Numbered from the stretch's first letter, positions 1 to 6,804 are shown. The stretch: 7,735 nt of DNA from UBA7803 sp049454295 (GCA_049454295.1 JBMTYG010000138.1:1-7735), one strand, 5' to 3'. The notes: generated from the letters alone by a model not told the origin. Translations and numbers: made by a program.

Positions 1-1
1 T

Positions 2-412
2 TCCCAGAGCGGTCGCATGCAGGCGCGCGGTCAGGCAGCCATTCGCGATCTGTTGGTGCGCACGCTCGCCATTCGCGGGCCTTCGTTTCACTGGACGCAC
101 GACGTGCTGGTCCGATTCGACGCCCAGGATCCCGATGCGGCAACGGGCATCGTCTACAGCCACGCCGAGACCACCCCGGATCGAGTCGGCAGCGTCGCCG
201 CCATGCGCTATACCGACAGCTACCGGCGCCAAGACGGTGTCTGGCGCTTCGCGCGCCGGGAAATCGCCTACCTGTACTATGTCGCAGCCGCAGACTATCC
301 CGGCATTCTGGCCGAGACGCTCCGCGTCGACGCGGGTGGCACGCGCGTTGCCGCCGACTATCCGGAAACGCTGCCGAGCTGGCAGGCGTTTCGCTCTGCT
401 CACGGAGCCTGA
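2..412 (+). CDS. SnoaL/NTF2-like protein, 5' truncated by window edge
   Basis: The frame is open from base 2, so the true start is probably upstream. An ATG at 17 lies inside what looks like continuous domain sequence (SQSGRMQARGQAAIRDLL), where family members usually have a G-R-x-x-G/A-R-x-A-I stretch well inside the protein. At least 136 residues are visible. The pattern YTDSYRRQDGVWRFARREI is typical of the SnoaL_4 / nuclear-transport-factor-2-like superfamily, a small alpha+beta cone fold used by isomerases, dehydratases and the beta subunits of ring-hydroxylating oxygenases. No catalytic assignment is possible from sequence alone. The stop codon is 4 bases before the Rieske oxygenase start, so the two are almost certainly co-transcribed. 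It may be an accessory or beta-like partner of that oxygenase, or a separate pathway enzyme. Family call is fairly sure; function is open. Confidence 0.8.
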   Translation, partial: SQSGRMQARGQAAIRDLLVRTLAIRGPSFHWTHDVLVRFDAQDPDAATGIVYSHAETTPDRVGSVAAMRYTDSYRRQDGVWRFARREIAYLYYVAAADYPGILAETLRVDAGGTRVAADYPETLPSWQAFRSAHGA

Positions 413-416
413 ATCG

Positions 417-1571
417 ATGACGACAACCGAACAAGATTCCCATGCGCTTGCCCGACGCGCGCTCGAGCATTTCCAGGCGCGGACCACAGATCAGGCGCCC
501 GCCATCATGCGCCAGTCGCTCAGCGCCTACCGTGACCCGGCTCGTTATGCGCGCGAGGTGGATCGCGTCTTCAAATCCCACCCCGTCGCGGTCTGCCTCA
601 GCTTAGAGCTGCCGCAGCCGGGCAGCTTTGTCACCCTCGACATGTTCGGAACGCCGGTGCTTGCAGTCCGCGGCAGCGACGGCGTCGCGCGCGTGTTCCT
701 GAACGTGTGCAGACATCGTGGCGCGCGCCTGTGCAGCACGGAGCGCGGTACGGCGCGTGTCTTTGCCTGCCCCTATCACGCATGGACCTACGATCAGCAA
801 GGCGCGCTGATTGGACGCTACCGTGGGGAAACCTTTGGTGCCGTGGACAGCGACCAGCTGGGTCTCACCGCGCTCGCAAGCGCCGAGCGCGCGGGCATCG
901 TGTGGGCCACGCTGACACCCGGACTCCCATGCGACATCGATAGCTGGCTCGGTGACATGGCGCCGCTGCTGGAGCGCCTGCGGCTCGCTGAATGGCAACT
1001 CTACGCGCAGCGCGACCTGCCCGGCCCAGGCTGGAAGGTAACACTCGATGGCTACCTCGAGGTCTATCACCACGACAGCGTGCATGCCGGCACCGTGGGT
1101 GAACATACCATCGGCAACCTGCTCGTGTGGGACACCTATGGCCCGCACCAGCGCATGGTGTTCGGCCGCCGCACCATCGCGGAGCTCGCGGATTTACCGG
1201 AGAGCGAGTGGGAGCCCGAACGTCATATCCGCCGCATTCACTCGATATTTCCCAACGTGTCGATCTCCGGCATCCTCGGCGATCACTGTCTCTTCAGCCA
1301 GATTTTTCCCGGACCCACACCGGACACGACGATTACCCGGCAAACGGTACTCGCGGCTCGGCTGCCGGTCACCGCGGAAGAGCGCGCCGCGACCGAAGCC
1401 TTCAGCGCAATGACGCTAACGGCTGTTCGAGATGAGGATTATGCGATCGGCTTCGGTGTTCAAAACGGCCTCGCCAGCGGTGCCAACACCGAGTTTCTGT
1501 TTGGCCGCAACGAACCCGCCGTACAGCACTATCACCGCTGGGTCGAGCGTCTGGCGTCAGGTACCGACTAG
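417..1571 (+). CDS. Rieske non-heme iron oxygenase, alpha (catalytic) subunit
   Basis: This 384-residue protein is a Rieske-type ring-hydroxylating or related mononuclear iron oxygenase. The N-terminal [2Fe-2S] Rieske domain shows C98-x-H100-x17-C118-x-x-H121 in the contexts NVCRHRG and CPYHAWTY. The C-terminal catalytic domain has the iron-binding 2-His part as H218 and H223 in GYLEVYHHDSVH, and D341 in RDEDYAIGF is the likely carboxylate ligand. The ATG at 417 is chosen because it follows GGAG at 404-407 and sits 4 bases after the upstream stop. The frame is open back to 135, but that extension overlaps the SnoaL-like gene in another frame and carries no domain. The length resembles homo-oligomeric alpha-only oxygenases more than the longer alpha3-beta3 type. 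Electron-donor ferredoxin and reductase genes are not in the window. Expected chemistry is O2-dependent hydroxylation or demethylation in the cytoplasm; the substrate is unknown. Confidence 0.93.
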   Translation: MTTTEQDSHALARRALEHFQARTTDQAPAIMRQSLSAYRDPARYAREVDRVFKSHPVAVCLSLELPQPGSFVTLDMFGTPVLAVRGSDGVARVFLNVCRHRGARLCSTERGTARVFACPYHAWTYDQQGALIGRYRGETFGAVDSDQLGLTALASAERAGIVWATLTPGLPCDIDSWLGDMAPLLERLRLAEWQLYAQRDLPGPGWKVTLDGYLEVYHHDSVHAGTVGEHTIGNLLVWDTYGPHQRMVFGRRTIAELADLPESEWEPERHIRRIHSIFPNVSISGILGDHCLFSQIFPGPTPDTTITRQTVLAARLPVTAEERAATEAFSAMTLTAVRDEDYAIGFGVQNGLASGANTEFLFGRNEPAVQHYHRWVERLASGTD

Positions 1572-3172
1572 GCAGGGCGACCGCGGAGCACGTCGGCCAT
1601 GCGCTCCGCGATCATGACCGTGGTCAGGTGCGTATTGGCGGCGGGCACCTCGGGCATCACCGAGGCATCGATGACCCAGAGACTGTCGGTGCCGCGCACC
1701 CGGCAGAATGGGTCCACCACGGCTTCAGGATCATCCGCGTTCCCCATGCGACAGGTGGCGGTCGCGTGCTGCGTGTCGCCCGCAGTTTCGAGCATCAGGC
1801 GATCGAGGGTGGCGTCGTCCATTGCCGCCAGATCCTTGAGTTCGAGATTACCCGCGCGACCAATACCCCAGCCCGTGGCCGCGACGAAGACGTCGTCCAC
1901 ACACCCCGCGACGGCGCGATGATGCGCCAGCCGCACAAGCCGACGCACACCGCTGCGCAGGCGGGCACGGTCGAGCGGTGTGGACAGAAGATCGAGGTGC
2001 ACCTCCGGGTGTGCAAACGGGTCGAGCGAGCGAAACAGCAGGCGACCCCGTGATTCACAGCGATTGAGCCATACGCCGAGCATGCCGATGGCGGGCGCAT
2101 GATCATCGAGCGAACGGCGCCCAAGGCTGTCCCCCAGCCGGTTCATCGCCACGAACAGGAGATCTCCCGGACCGCCCGGCACGTCCTCCGCCGCCACGCG
2201 CGCGCAGCAGTTGGTGTGGCGAAATCCGGGCACCGGCACGTGCTCGTGCTTCAGTCGCAGCGCGATGGAGAACAGCGCATGGTCCTGTAGCCCCGCACCC
2301 ACCGGCACATCAGACACCACCCCGACACCCAGCTCACGCAAGGTCTCTGCGGGACCGACACCCGAGCGCACCAGCACCGCGGGTGTGTGAATGGCGCCCG
2401 CAGACAGAATCACCTGATCCGCATCGATCCGTTCACGGCGACCTTGCACGATGATATCGAGCCCGGTGGCGCGTGCACCGTCGAACCGCACCCGATCAAC
2501 CTGAACATCACAGCGGATGGAGAGATTGTTCGCTCCGCGCATGGGCTCCAGATAAGCGTCATTCGTGGTGACACGGGCCCCGTTGCGGTTATTGATCGCA
2601 TAGGGCGATACGCCCACCGCGTCTGGCGCATTGTGATCGGGATGCCACGGTATGCCGTCATCCAGCGCCGCCTCCGCGAGCAGCCGATCGACAGGGCCAA
2701 ATTCGGCAAAAGTCGCGCGATGGATCGGGATCGGACCGTCGGCACCGTGCCACGGCTCGTGCCCATAGGCGAGATCCGTCTCCAGTCGGCAGAAGTAGGG
2801 CAGCACGGTTTCGAAGTCCCAGCCGCTGCAACCCATCGCGACCCAGCGATCGAAGTCTTCGCGCATCGCCCGAATGGCGATCTGACCGTTTACGGTGGAG
2901 CTACCGCCCAGCCCGCGCCCGCGCCAGTACGTGCGCGCCGGCTGCAGCGCCGTGCGCGCCGCGGTCAGATCGTCATAGCGAAAATGCGCGTATTCGCGCG
3001 CTGTGATGATCGTGGACGGATTGGCGGAGCGCAGCGCCTCGTCTGCGGCGGCAGGGCGCCAGTCGTGTCCGGACTCGAGCAGGAGAACCTGCCGCGCGGG
3101 ATCCTCCGCGAGCCGCGCCGCCAGCGTGGCGCCGGCGGAACCCGCGCCGACGATGACGGTGTCATAGCGCAT
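1568..3172 (-). CDS. GMC family FAD-dependent oxidoreductase (choline dehydrogenase-like)
   Basis: This 534-residue protein spans a full-length glucose-methanol-choline oxidoreductase. The N-terminus has the dinucleotide-binding motif GAGSAG (residues 9-14) and an acidic strand end at E33 (VLLLESG). GMC signature 1 is GRGLGGSSTVN (85-95) and signature 2 is SAGAIHTPAVLVRSGVGP (257-274), followed by VGAGLQDH (291-298). The C-terminal catalytic pair is probably H469 (QHATATCRM, usually HPxGTxxM) and H515 (AANTHLTTVMIAE). Members oxidise primary or secondary alcohols, passing electrons to O2 or a membrane carrier; no signal peptide is seen, so it is likely cytoplasmic. It is last in the dehydrogenase-FAH-GMC operon, starting 12 bases after the FAH stop. 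Its own Shine-Dalgarno is poor, which suggests translational coupling. Its stop shares a CTAG with the convergent Rieske gene. The substrate cannot be read from the sequence. Confidence 0.94.
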   Translation of the reverse strand: MRYDTVIVGAGSAGATLAARLAEDPARQVLLLESGHDWRPAAADEALRSANPSTIITAREYAHFRYDDLTAARTALQPARTYWRGRGLGGSSTVNGQIAIRAMREDFDRWVAMGCSGWDFETVLPYFCRLETDLAYGHEPWHGADGPIPIHRATFAEFGPVDRLLAEAALDDGIPWHPDHNAPDAVGVSPYAINNRNGARVTTNDAYLEPMRGANNLSIRCDVQVDRVRFDGARATGLDIIVQGRRERIDADQVILSAGAIHTPAVLVRSGVGPAETLRELGVGVVSDVPVGAGLQDHALFSIALRLKHEHVPVPGFRHTNCCARVAAEDVPGGPGDLLFVAMNRLGDSLGRRSLDDHAPAIGMLGVWLNRCESRGRLLFRSLDPFAHPEVHLDLLSTPLDRARLRSGVRRLVRLAHHRAVAGCVDDVFVAATGWGIGRAGNLELKDLAAMDDATLDRLMLETAGDTQHATATCRMGNADDPEAVVDPFCRVRGTDSLWVIDASVMPEVPAANTHLTTVMIAERMADVLRGRPA

Positions 3173-3184
3173 GGCGTGCGCGGA

Positions 3185-4030
3185 CTACCCGACCACCACC
3201 GTGTTCCCAAGAACGCCGATCGGCTTCACTTCGATCTCGATACGGTCGCCCGCATCCATGAAGACCGGCGGCTTGCGCGCCGCGCCCACCCCGCCCGGCG
3301 TGCCGGTAACAAGCACATCCCCCGGAACCAGCTCGGTGAAGATCGAGCAGTACGCGATGATCGCGGCAAAGTCGAACACCATGAGGTCGGTGGTGGCGTG
3401 CTGCATGACCTCGCCGTTCAGACGCGTGATCAGCTCCATGCGCTCCGGGTCACCTACCTCATCCGGCGTCATGATCCAGGGGCCGAAGCCACCCGTTCCC
3501 GCGAAGTTTTTGCCGGGCGTGAACTGGCTTGTCTGGCGCTGGTATTCGCGCACGGAGCCATCGTTGTAAATGCTGTAACCCGCAATGTACGACAGCGCCT
3601 GATCGCGCGGAATGCGGCGGCCGGCTCGGCCGATCACGATCGCCACCTCGCCCTCGAAATCGAGGGTTGCCGACTCCACCGGCCGCACCATCGGTTCTTC
3701 ATGCCCGATCTGGGCATTGGCAAAGCGCGTGAAAATGGTCGGAAAGCCTTCGCCGCCACGCCCGGTTTCTTCCTGATGCGCCTTGTAGTTCAGTCCAACG
3801 CAGAGAATCTTTTCCGGATTGGTAATCGGGGGCAGGTAGTGCAGGCCCGCAAGCGGAAGATCAGCAACCGACCCGGCCGCGCGCGCCAGATCCGCCAGGG
3901 CATTCGCGGCGATCGCCGCACGCAGATCCGGGTAGGCGCCTCGGGCGCCTACGTCGACCACGCCTTGACCGTCTGCGGTAACAAAGCCGAAGGTCGCCCG
4001 ACCGTCACGAATAAAACTCAACCAGCGCAT
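3185..4030 (-). CDS. fumarylacetoacetate hydrolase (FAH) family protein
   Basis: This 281-residue protein has the single-domain FAH/FAHD1 layout. A short variable N-terminal region is followed by the catalytic fold beginning at ILCVGLNYKAHQEE (75-88). The metal ligands expected for the family are visible: E126 and E128 in LDFEGEVAIVIG, and D157 in YNDGSVREYQ. The conserved PGKNF segment with K174 and the VTGTPGGVG loop (241-249) are also present. Family members use Mg2+ or Mn2+ to hydrolyse or decarboxylate beta-diketo and acylpyruvate-type acids, or to hydrate or isomerise pathway intermediates after ring cleavage. The exact reaction is not predictable here. The start at 4030 has GAGG at 4037-4040, overlapping the TGA of the upstream dehydrogenase, so the two are translationally linked. 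It lies between two alcohol-oxidising enzymes, fitting a late step in the same catabolic route. Confidence 0.93.
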   Translation of the reverse strand: MRWLSFIRDGRATFGFVTADGQGVVDVGARGAYPDLRAAIAANALADLARAAGSVADLPLAGLHYLPPITNPEKILCVGLNYKAHQEETGRGGEGFPTIFTRFANAQIGHEEPMVRPVESATLDFEGEVAIVIGRAGRRIPRDQALSYIAGYSIYNDGSVREYQRQTSQFTPGKNFAGTGGFGPWIMTPDEVGDPERMELITRLNGEVMQHATTDLMVFDFAAIIAYCSIFTELVPGDVLVTGTPGGVGAARKPPVFMDAGDRIEIEVKPIGVLGNTVVVG

Positions 4031-4038
4031 GGCACACC

Positions 4039-5121
4039 TCAGTCGAAGACGATGACGTTACGCGCGACTTCCCCCGTGTGGAGCGCAGCCATCGCGTCAT
4101 TGATATCCGCGAGACGGATGCGGCCCGATACCATGTCGTCGAGATGCAGACGCCCCTGCAGATAGAGTTCGACAAACCGCGGCATGTCCACGCGGAAACG
4201 GTTGGAGCCCATGAACGAGCCCTGAATGCGCTTTTCAAAGAGGAAGTCCGCGCCGTGCAGGGACACCATTTGCCCGGGCGGAATCATGCCGATCACCGTC
4301 GCAACGCCACCGTTGCGCAGCATGCCGAACGCCTGCTCTGCAGTCGCCTTGAGACCGATGGCTTCGAACGCGTAGTGCACACCGCCGCCGGTGATTTCCT
4401 TCACCGCTTCGATGGCGTTTACCTCCCGCGCGTTCACCACGTCGGTCGCGCCAAACTTGCGCGCGAGATCAAGCTTCGAAGCCACCATGTCGCCGGCAAT
4501 GACGCGGCTGGCACCGGCAATAGCCGCGCCGTTGATGCAGGAGAGCCCGACGCCGCCGCAGCCAATGACGGCGACGGTCGAGCCCGGCTCAACCTTGGCG
4601 GTGTGGATGACGGCCCCCACGCCGGTCATAACGCCACAGCCGATCAGTGCGGCGCGATCGAGCGGCATATCGGGACGAATTTTCACCAATGCGTGTTCGT
4701 GCACCAGCATGTGCTCGGCAAAAGAACCGAGATTTGCGAACTGACCGACCGGGTTGCCGCCGTGGCTAAGTCGCGGAGCCTCGTCAGCGGCGCGCTTGGT
4801 CTCCGGTTCCACACACAGCGACATGTGTCCAGTGAGGCAATGCTCGCAGTGTCCGCAAAAGACCGATAAACAGGTGATCACATGGTCGCCTGGCTTGACG
4901 TAGTGCACATCGCGACCGACCTGCTCGACGATGCCGGCGCTCTCGTGACCCAGCACCATCGGGCGGACGCCCGGATAGGTGCCATTGAAGAAATGCAGAT
5001 CGCTGTGACATACGCCCGCCGCGGCCGTGCGGATCAGCACCTCACGTGGACCGGGCTTGGAGATTTGCACCTCCTCGATTGTCATAGGCTGATTGATTTC
5101 GCGAAAAACGGCCGCCTTCAT
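4039..5121 (-). CDS. zinc-dependent alcohol dehydrogenase (MDR superfamily)
   Basis: This 360-residue medium-chain dehydrogenase/reductase is a full-length zinc alcohol dehydrogenase. Catalytic zinc ligands are C38 (GVCHSD), H59 with E60 (LGHESAG) and C162 (GCGVMTG). Structural zinc ligands are C89, C92, C95 and C103. The Rossmann motif GCGGVG is at 187-192, followed by D211 at the end of the second strand, which favours NAD(H) over NADP(H). The open frame continues to 5226, but the start at 5121 (MKAAVFREINQP) is preferred. It gives the normal MDR N-terminus and is preceded by a G-rich Shine-Dalgarno (bases 5125-5131 on the - strand). The upstream 35 residues look like read-through of the intergenic region. 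It is the first gene of the three-gene catabolic operon and probably oxidises an alcohol intermediate to an aldehyde or ketone in the cytoplasm. Confidence 0.94.
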   Translation of the reverse strand: MKAAVFREINQPMTIEEVQISKPGPREVLIRTAAAGVCHSDLHFFNGTYPGVRPMVLGHESAGIVEQVGRDVHYVKPGDHVITCLSVFCGHCEHCLTGHMSLCVEPETKRAADEAPRLSHGGNPVGQFANLGSFAEHMLVHEHALVKIRPDMPLDRAALIGCGVMTGVGAVIHTAKVEPGSTVAVIGCGGVGLSCINGAAIAGASRVIAGDMVASKLDLARKFGATDVVNAREVNAIEAVKEITGGGVHYAFEAIGLKATAEQAFGMLRNGGVATVIGMIPPGQMVSLHGADFLFEKRIQGSFMGSNRFRVDMPRFVELYLQGRLHLDDMVSGRIRLADINDAMAALHTGEVARNVIVFD

Positions 5122-5142
5122 GGTTCCCCCCAACAATGGATA

Positions 5143-5160
5143 ACCGGCGCGTGCACCGGT
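5143..5160. promoter_or_regulatory. imperfect palindrome, candidate operator
   Basis: ACCGGCGCGTGCACCGGT is an 18-base imperfect palindrome with 7 of 9 positions paired and perfect ACCGG/CCGGT ends. It lies 21 bases upstream of the dehydrogenase start, in the only divergent intergenic region. The position suits a dimeric transcription factor controlling the - strand catabolic operon. No regulator gene is in the window, and a chance GC-rich palindrome remains possible. Confidence 0.3.
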
Positions 5161-5210
5161 CCGTGACGTTCGCCGCAGTGTGCAGGGGGCATGCAGGTAG
5201 CGCAACCGCC

Positions 5211-5239
5211 TTGCCGCCCGCGGCACCCTGCTCTAGAGT
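5211..5239 (+). promoter_or_regulatory. candidate sigma70 promoter for the LD-carboxypeptidase gene
   Basis: TTGCCG (5211-5216) and TAGAGT (5234-5239) are separated by exactly 17 bases, matching -35 and -10 consensus at about four of six positions each. Transcription would begin near 5246, giving a leader of roughly 40 bases before the GTG start. If this is correct, the start at 5136 in the same frame is upstream of the promoter and cannot be used. Confidence 0.4.
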
Positions 5240-5277
5240 CCCGTCGACCCTATTCTCTTGCGCCTCGCCGGACCGCC

Positions 5278-5283
5278 AAGGAG
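5278..5283 (+). promoter_or_regulatory. ribosome binding site fixing the GTG start of the LD-carboxypeptidase
   Basis: AAGGAG, a near-perfect Shine-Dalgarno, is followed by a 5-base spacer and GTG at 5289. This site, with the Tat signal that begins immediately after it, decides against the longer frame from ATG 5136. Confidence 0.75.
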
Positions 5284-5288
5284 CAAAC

Positions 5289-6464
5289 GTGCAGCGTCGC
5301 CGGTTTATCACCCGTACCCTCTCCGCCTCGCTTACCGGCGCCGCGCTCGCCAGCGCCGTGCTCTCCAATCAGCGGGCAGTTGCAGCGGTCGACGCTCTCT
5401 CAGATGCCGCAGCGCAGACCGCGGCTGCGGACAGCGCAGCCGCCACCAGCGCCGGCTCAATGGCGCAAGCGCGCACCCCGATCTCACCTCTGCTACCCGC
5501 GCCGTTACGCAGAGGCGACACCGTGGCGCTGATCGCCCCAGCCACCGCTGCTTTTCAGCAGGATGATCTCGACATCGCGCGAGAATCGCTGGAGGCACTT
5601 GGCTTGCGTGTGCGCATCGGCGCTCACGCCCGCGACCGCCATGGTTCACTTGGCGGGCTGGATGCTGATCGAGCGGCAGATTTGAACGCGAGCTTTGCCG
5701 ACCCCGAGATCCGCGGCATATTCCCCGTGCGTGGCGGCTGGGGCAGTGCCAGGCTCCTGCCGCTTCTCGACTACGACCAGATCCGGGCCAATCCCAAGGT
5801 GCTGCTCGGCTATAGCGATATCACAGCGCTGCTGAATGGCATTCATGCTCGCACCGGGCTCGTCACTTTCCACGGTCCGAATGCTGGCGGACGGTGGGAC
5901 GAATATTCGCTCGACATCGCTCGCCGCGTGCTCTTTGACGGCGAGGCGCTGCGACTCACCAACCCGCGCGGCAGTCGTGACGAGAACGTGCTGACCGAGA
6001 CCGAGTTCCGTCGCATTACCATCACGCCCGGACGCGCAAGCGGCCGCCTGCTCGGCGGTAATCTGAGCGTGCTGACCACCCTGCTCGGCTCACCCTGGAT
6101 GCCGGACTTCACGGACGCGATCCTGTTTCTCGAAGATGTCGGCGAAAACTGGTATCGCATCGACCGTATGCTGACCGCGCTGCGACTGGCGGGCGTTCTC
6201 GACACCCTCGCCGGCTTCGTCTTTGGCAGCTGTGCCGAGTGCGAGCCCGGCGCCGGGTTCGCCTCGCTTACCCCGGAGGAAATCTTCGCCGACCACATTG
6301 GGTCAATGGGGATCCCAGCGTGGCGCGGCGCCATGATCGGGCATGGTCAACCCCAGTGGACACTGCCCGTGGGCACGTCGGTCACGATCGATGCGGATGC
6401 CGGTACTTTGCTCATGAATACGCCAGGGGTTGCCAAAGGCAGTGCATCAAAAGGCAACGGTTAG
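5289..6464 (+). CDS. LD-carboxypeptidase, peptidase family S66, with Tat signal
   Basis: From GTG 5289 the protein has 391 residues. It opens with a twin-arginine motif (QRRRFIT, residues 2-8), a hydrophobic stretch to about residue 26 and possible signal-peptidase sites near AVAA (30-33). An Ala/Ser-rich linker runs to about residue 65. The S66 domain begins at LRRGDTVALIAPA (73-85). The catalytic serine is S176 in GYSDIT, the glutamate is in LEDVGE (probably E282), and the histidine is H352 in GHGQPQ. S66 enzymes cut L,D-peptide bonds, typically releasing the terminal D-Ala from murein tetrapeptides during peptidoglycan recycling; the MccF branch instead cleaves microcin C-type compounds. 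Classical LdcA is cytoplasmic, so the export signal suggests a periplasmic role. It is transcribed divergently from the catabolic operon and is probably unrelated to it. The IS element begins 7 bases after its stop. Confidence 0.92.
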   Translation: MQRRRFITRTLSASLTGAALASAVLSNQRAVAAVDALSDAAAQTAAADSAAATSAGSMAQARTPISPLLPAPLRRGDTVALIAPATAAFQQDDLDIARESLEALGLRVRIGAHARDRHGSLGGLDADRAADLNASFADPEIRGIFPVRGGWGSARLLPLLDYDQIRANPKVLLGYSDITALLNGIHARTGLVTFHGPNAGGRWDEYSLDIARRVLFDGEALRLTNPRGSRDENVLTETEFRRITITPGRASGRLLGGNLSVLTTLLGSPWMPDFTDAILFLEDVGENWYRIDRMLTALRLAGVLDTLAGFVFGSCAECEPGAGFASLTPEEIFADHIGSMGIPAWRGAMIGHGQPQWTLPVGTSVTIDADAGTLLMNTPGVAKGSASKGNG

Positions 6465-6471
6465 CGATCGG

Positions 6472-6497
6472 TGACCTGCTTCTAAATTCTCGGACCA
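6472..6497 (+). repeat. left terminal inverted repeat (IRL) of the IS
   Basis: It starts TGACCTGC and ends TCGGACCA. Both blocks of 8 match the right end in inverse orientation. The middle 10 bases (TTCTAAATTC) do not match and are one base longer than in the right copy. Confidence 0.9.
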
Positions 6498-6519
6498 GCT
6501 GAAACTTGAGAAGATGGCT

Positions 6520-6536
6520 CTCTCCGAGAAGGAGAG
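6520..6536 (+). promoter_or_regulatory. hairpin that would sequester the orfA ribosome binding site
   Basis: CTCTCC (6520-6525) can pair with GGAGAG (6531-6536) across a 5-base loop. The orfA Shine-Dalgarno AAGGAG (6529-6534) lies in the loop and 3' arm. Transcripts entering from the upstream carboxypeptidase gene could fold this way and silence transposase translation, as is known for read-through protection in some other insertion sequences. Here it is an inference from pairing only. Confidence 0.45.
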
Positions 6537-6540
6537 TGTT

Positions 6541-6804
6541 GTGAGGAAAAGCAGGTTTAGCGAAGAGAAGATGGTGCAGATACTGCGGGAGGCAGATCGC
6601 ACACCGATCGGCGAGGTCGCCAAACAGCACGGGATCAGCGAACAGACGATCTATAACTGGAGGCGACATTTTGGCTCGATGGATAGTGCAGACGTGAAAA
6701 GACTGCGCGAACTCGAGCAGGAGAACGCGCGCCTGAAGAAGATGGTTGCCGATCGGGATCTCGAGATCGACGTGATGAAGGAAATTGCCGCAAAAAAATG
6801 GTGA
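6541..6804 (+). CDS. IS3-family transposase OrfA
   Basis: From GTG 6541 the product has 87 residues. It begins MRKSRFSEEK, the usual N-terminus of this type, and follows AAGGAG at 6529-6534 with a 6-base spacer. An in-frame ATG at 6514 would add nine residues but has a weaker site. Residues 22-42 (VAKQHGISEQTIYNWRRHF) form a helix-turn-helix that binds the IS ends. Residues 52-81 form a heptad coiled coil (L55, N62, V69, I76 and L58, L65) for multimerisation. Made alone, OrfA usually regulates transposition. The frame ends K-K-W-stop right after the A7 slippery run, so a fraction of ribosomes should continue into orfB. Confidence 0.9.
   Translation: MRKSRFSEEKMVQILREADRTPIGEVAKQHGISEQTIYNWRRHFGSMDSADVKRLRELEQENARLKKMVADRDLEIDVMKEIAAKKW
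6792..6798 (+). other. programmed -1 frameshift site (A7) joining orfA to orfB
   Basis: Seven A residues are read in the orfA frame as A-AAA-AAA, the ideal X-XXY-YYZ heptamer. Slipping back one base at codon 86 places the ribosome on ATG 6798 in the orfB frame, giving an OrfAB fusion of 370 residues (86 + 284) spanning 6541-7652. A 5-bp stem GCTCG/CGAGC (6813-6817 with 6821-6825), starting 14 bases downstream, could stimulate the shift. Confidence 0.8.

Noticed and set aside
135..416. A 94-residue N-terminal extension of the Rieske oxygenase
   Set aside because: It overlaps the SnoaL-like coding sequence in another frame, is Arg/Pro/Ala-rich without structure, and the ATG at 417 has a Shine-Dalgarno and normal operon spacing.
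603..1148. A 181-codon open frame on the - strand
   Set aside because: It is antisense to the Rieske oxygenase and covers the codons for its metal ligands. It shows no domain of its own.
2387..4165. A 592-codon open frame on the + strand
   Set aside because: It is antisense to the GMC, FAH and dehydrogenase genes, which all have strong family motifs. It spans three genes, is Arg/His-rich without recognisable domains, and is a typical product of GC-rich third-position bias.
5122..5210. A sigma70 promoter on the - strand for the dehydrogenase operon
   Set aside because: The best pair (TTGCGC with CACACT, 17 bases apart) matches the -10 consensus at only three positions, which is not enough to call.
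5122..5226. A 35-residue N-terminal extension of the zinc dehydrogenase
   Set aside because: MKAAVF at 5121 is the normal MDR start and has a G-rich ribosome site. The extension is Arg-rich intergenic read-through crossing the palindrome.
5136..5288. A 51-residue N-terminal extension of the LD-carboxypeptidase
   Set aside because: It would place the Tat motif deep inside the protein and lies partly upstream of the candidate promoter. AAGGAG plus GTG 5289 is a better start.
6460..6488. A possible -10 (TAAATT, 6483-6488) promoter within the IS left end
   Set aside because: Only a very poor -35 (TTAGCG, outside the IS) is available at suitable spacing, so the transposase promoter cannot be assigned.
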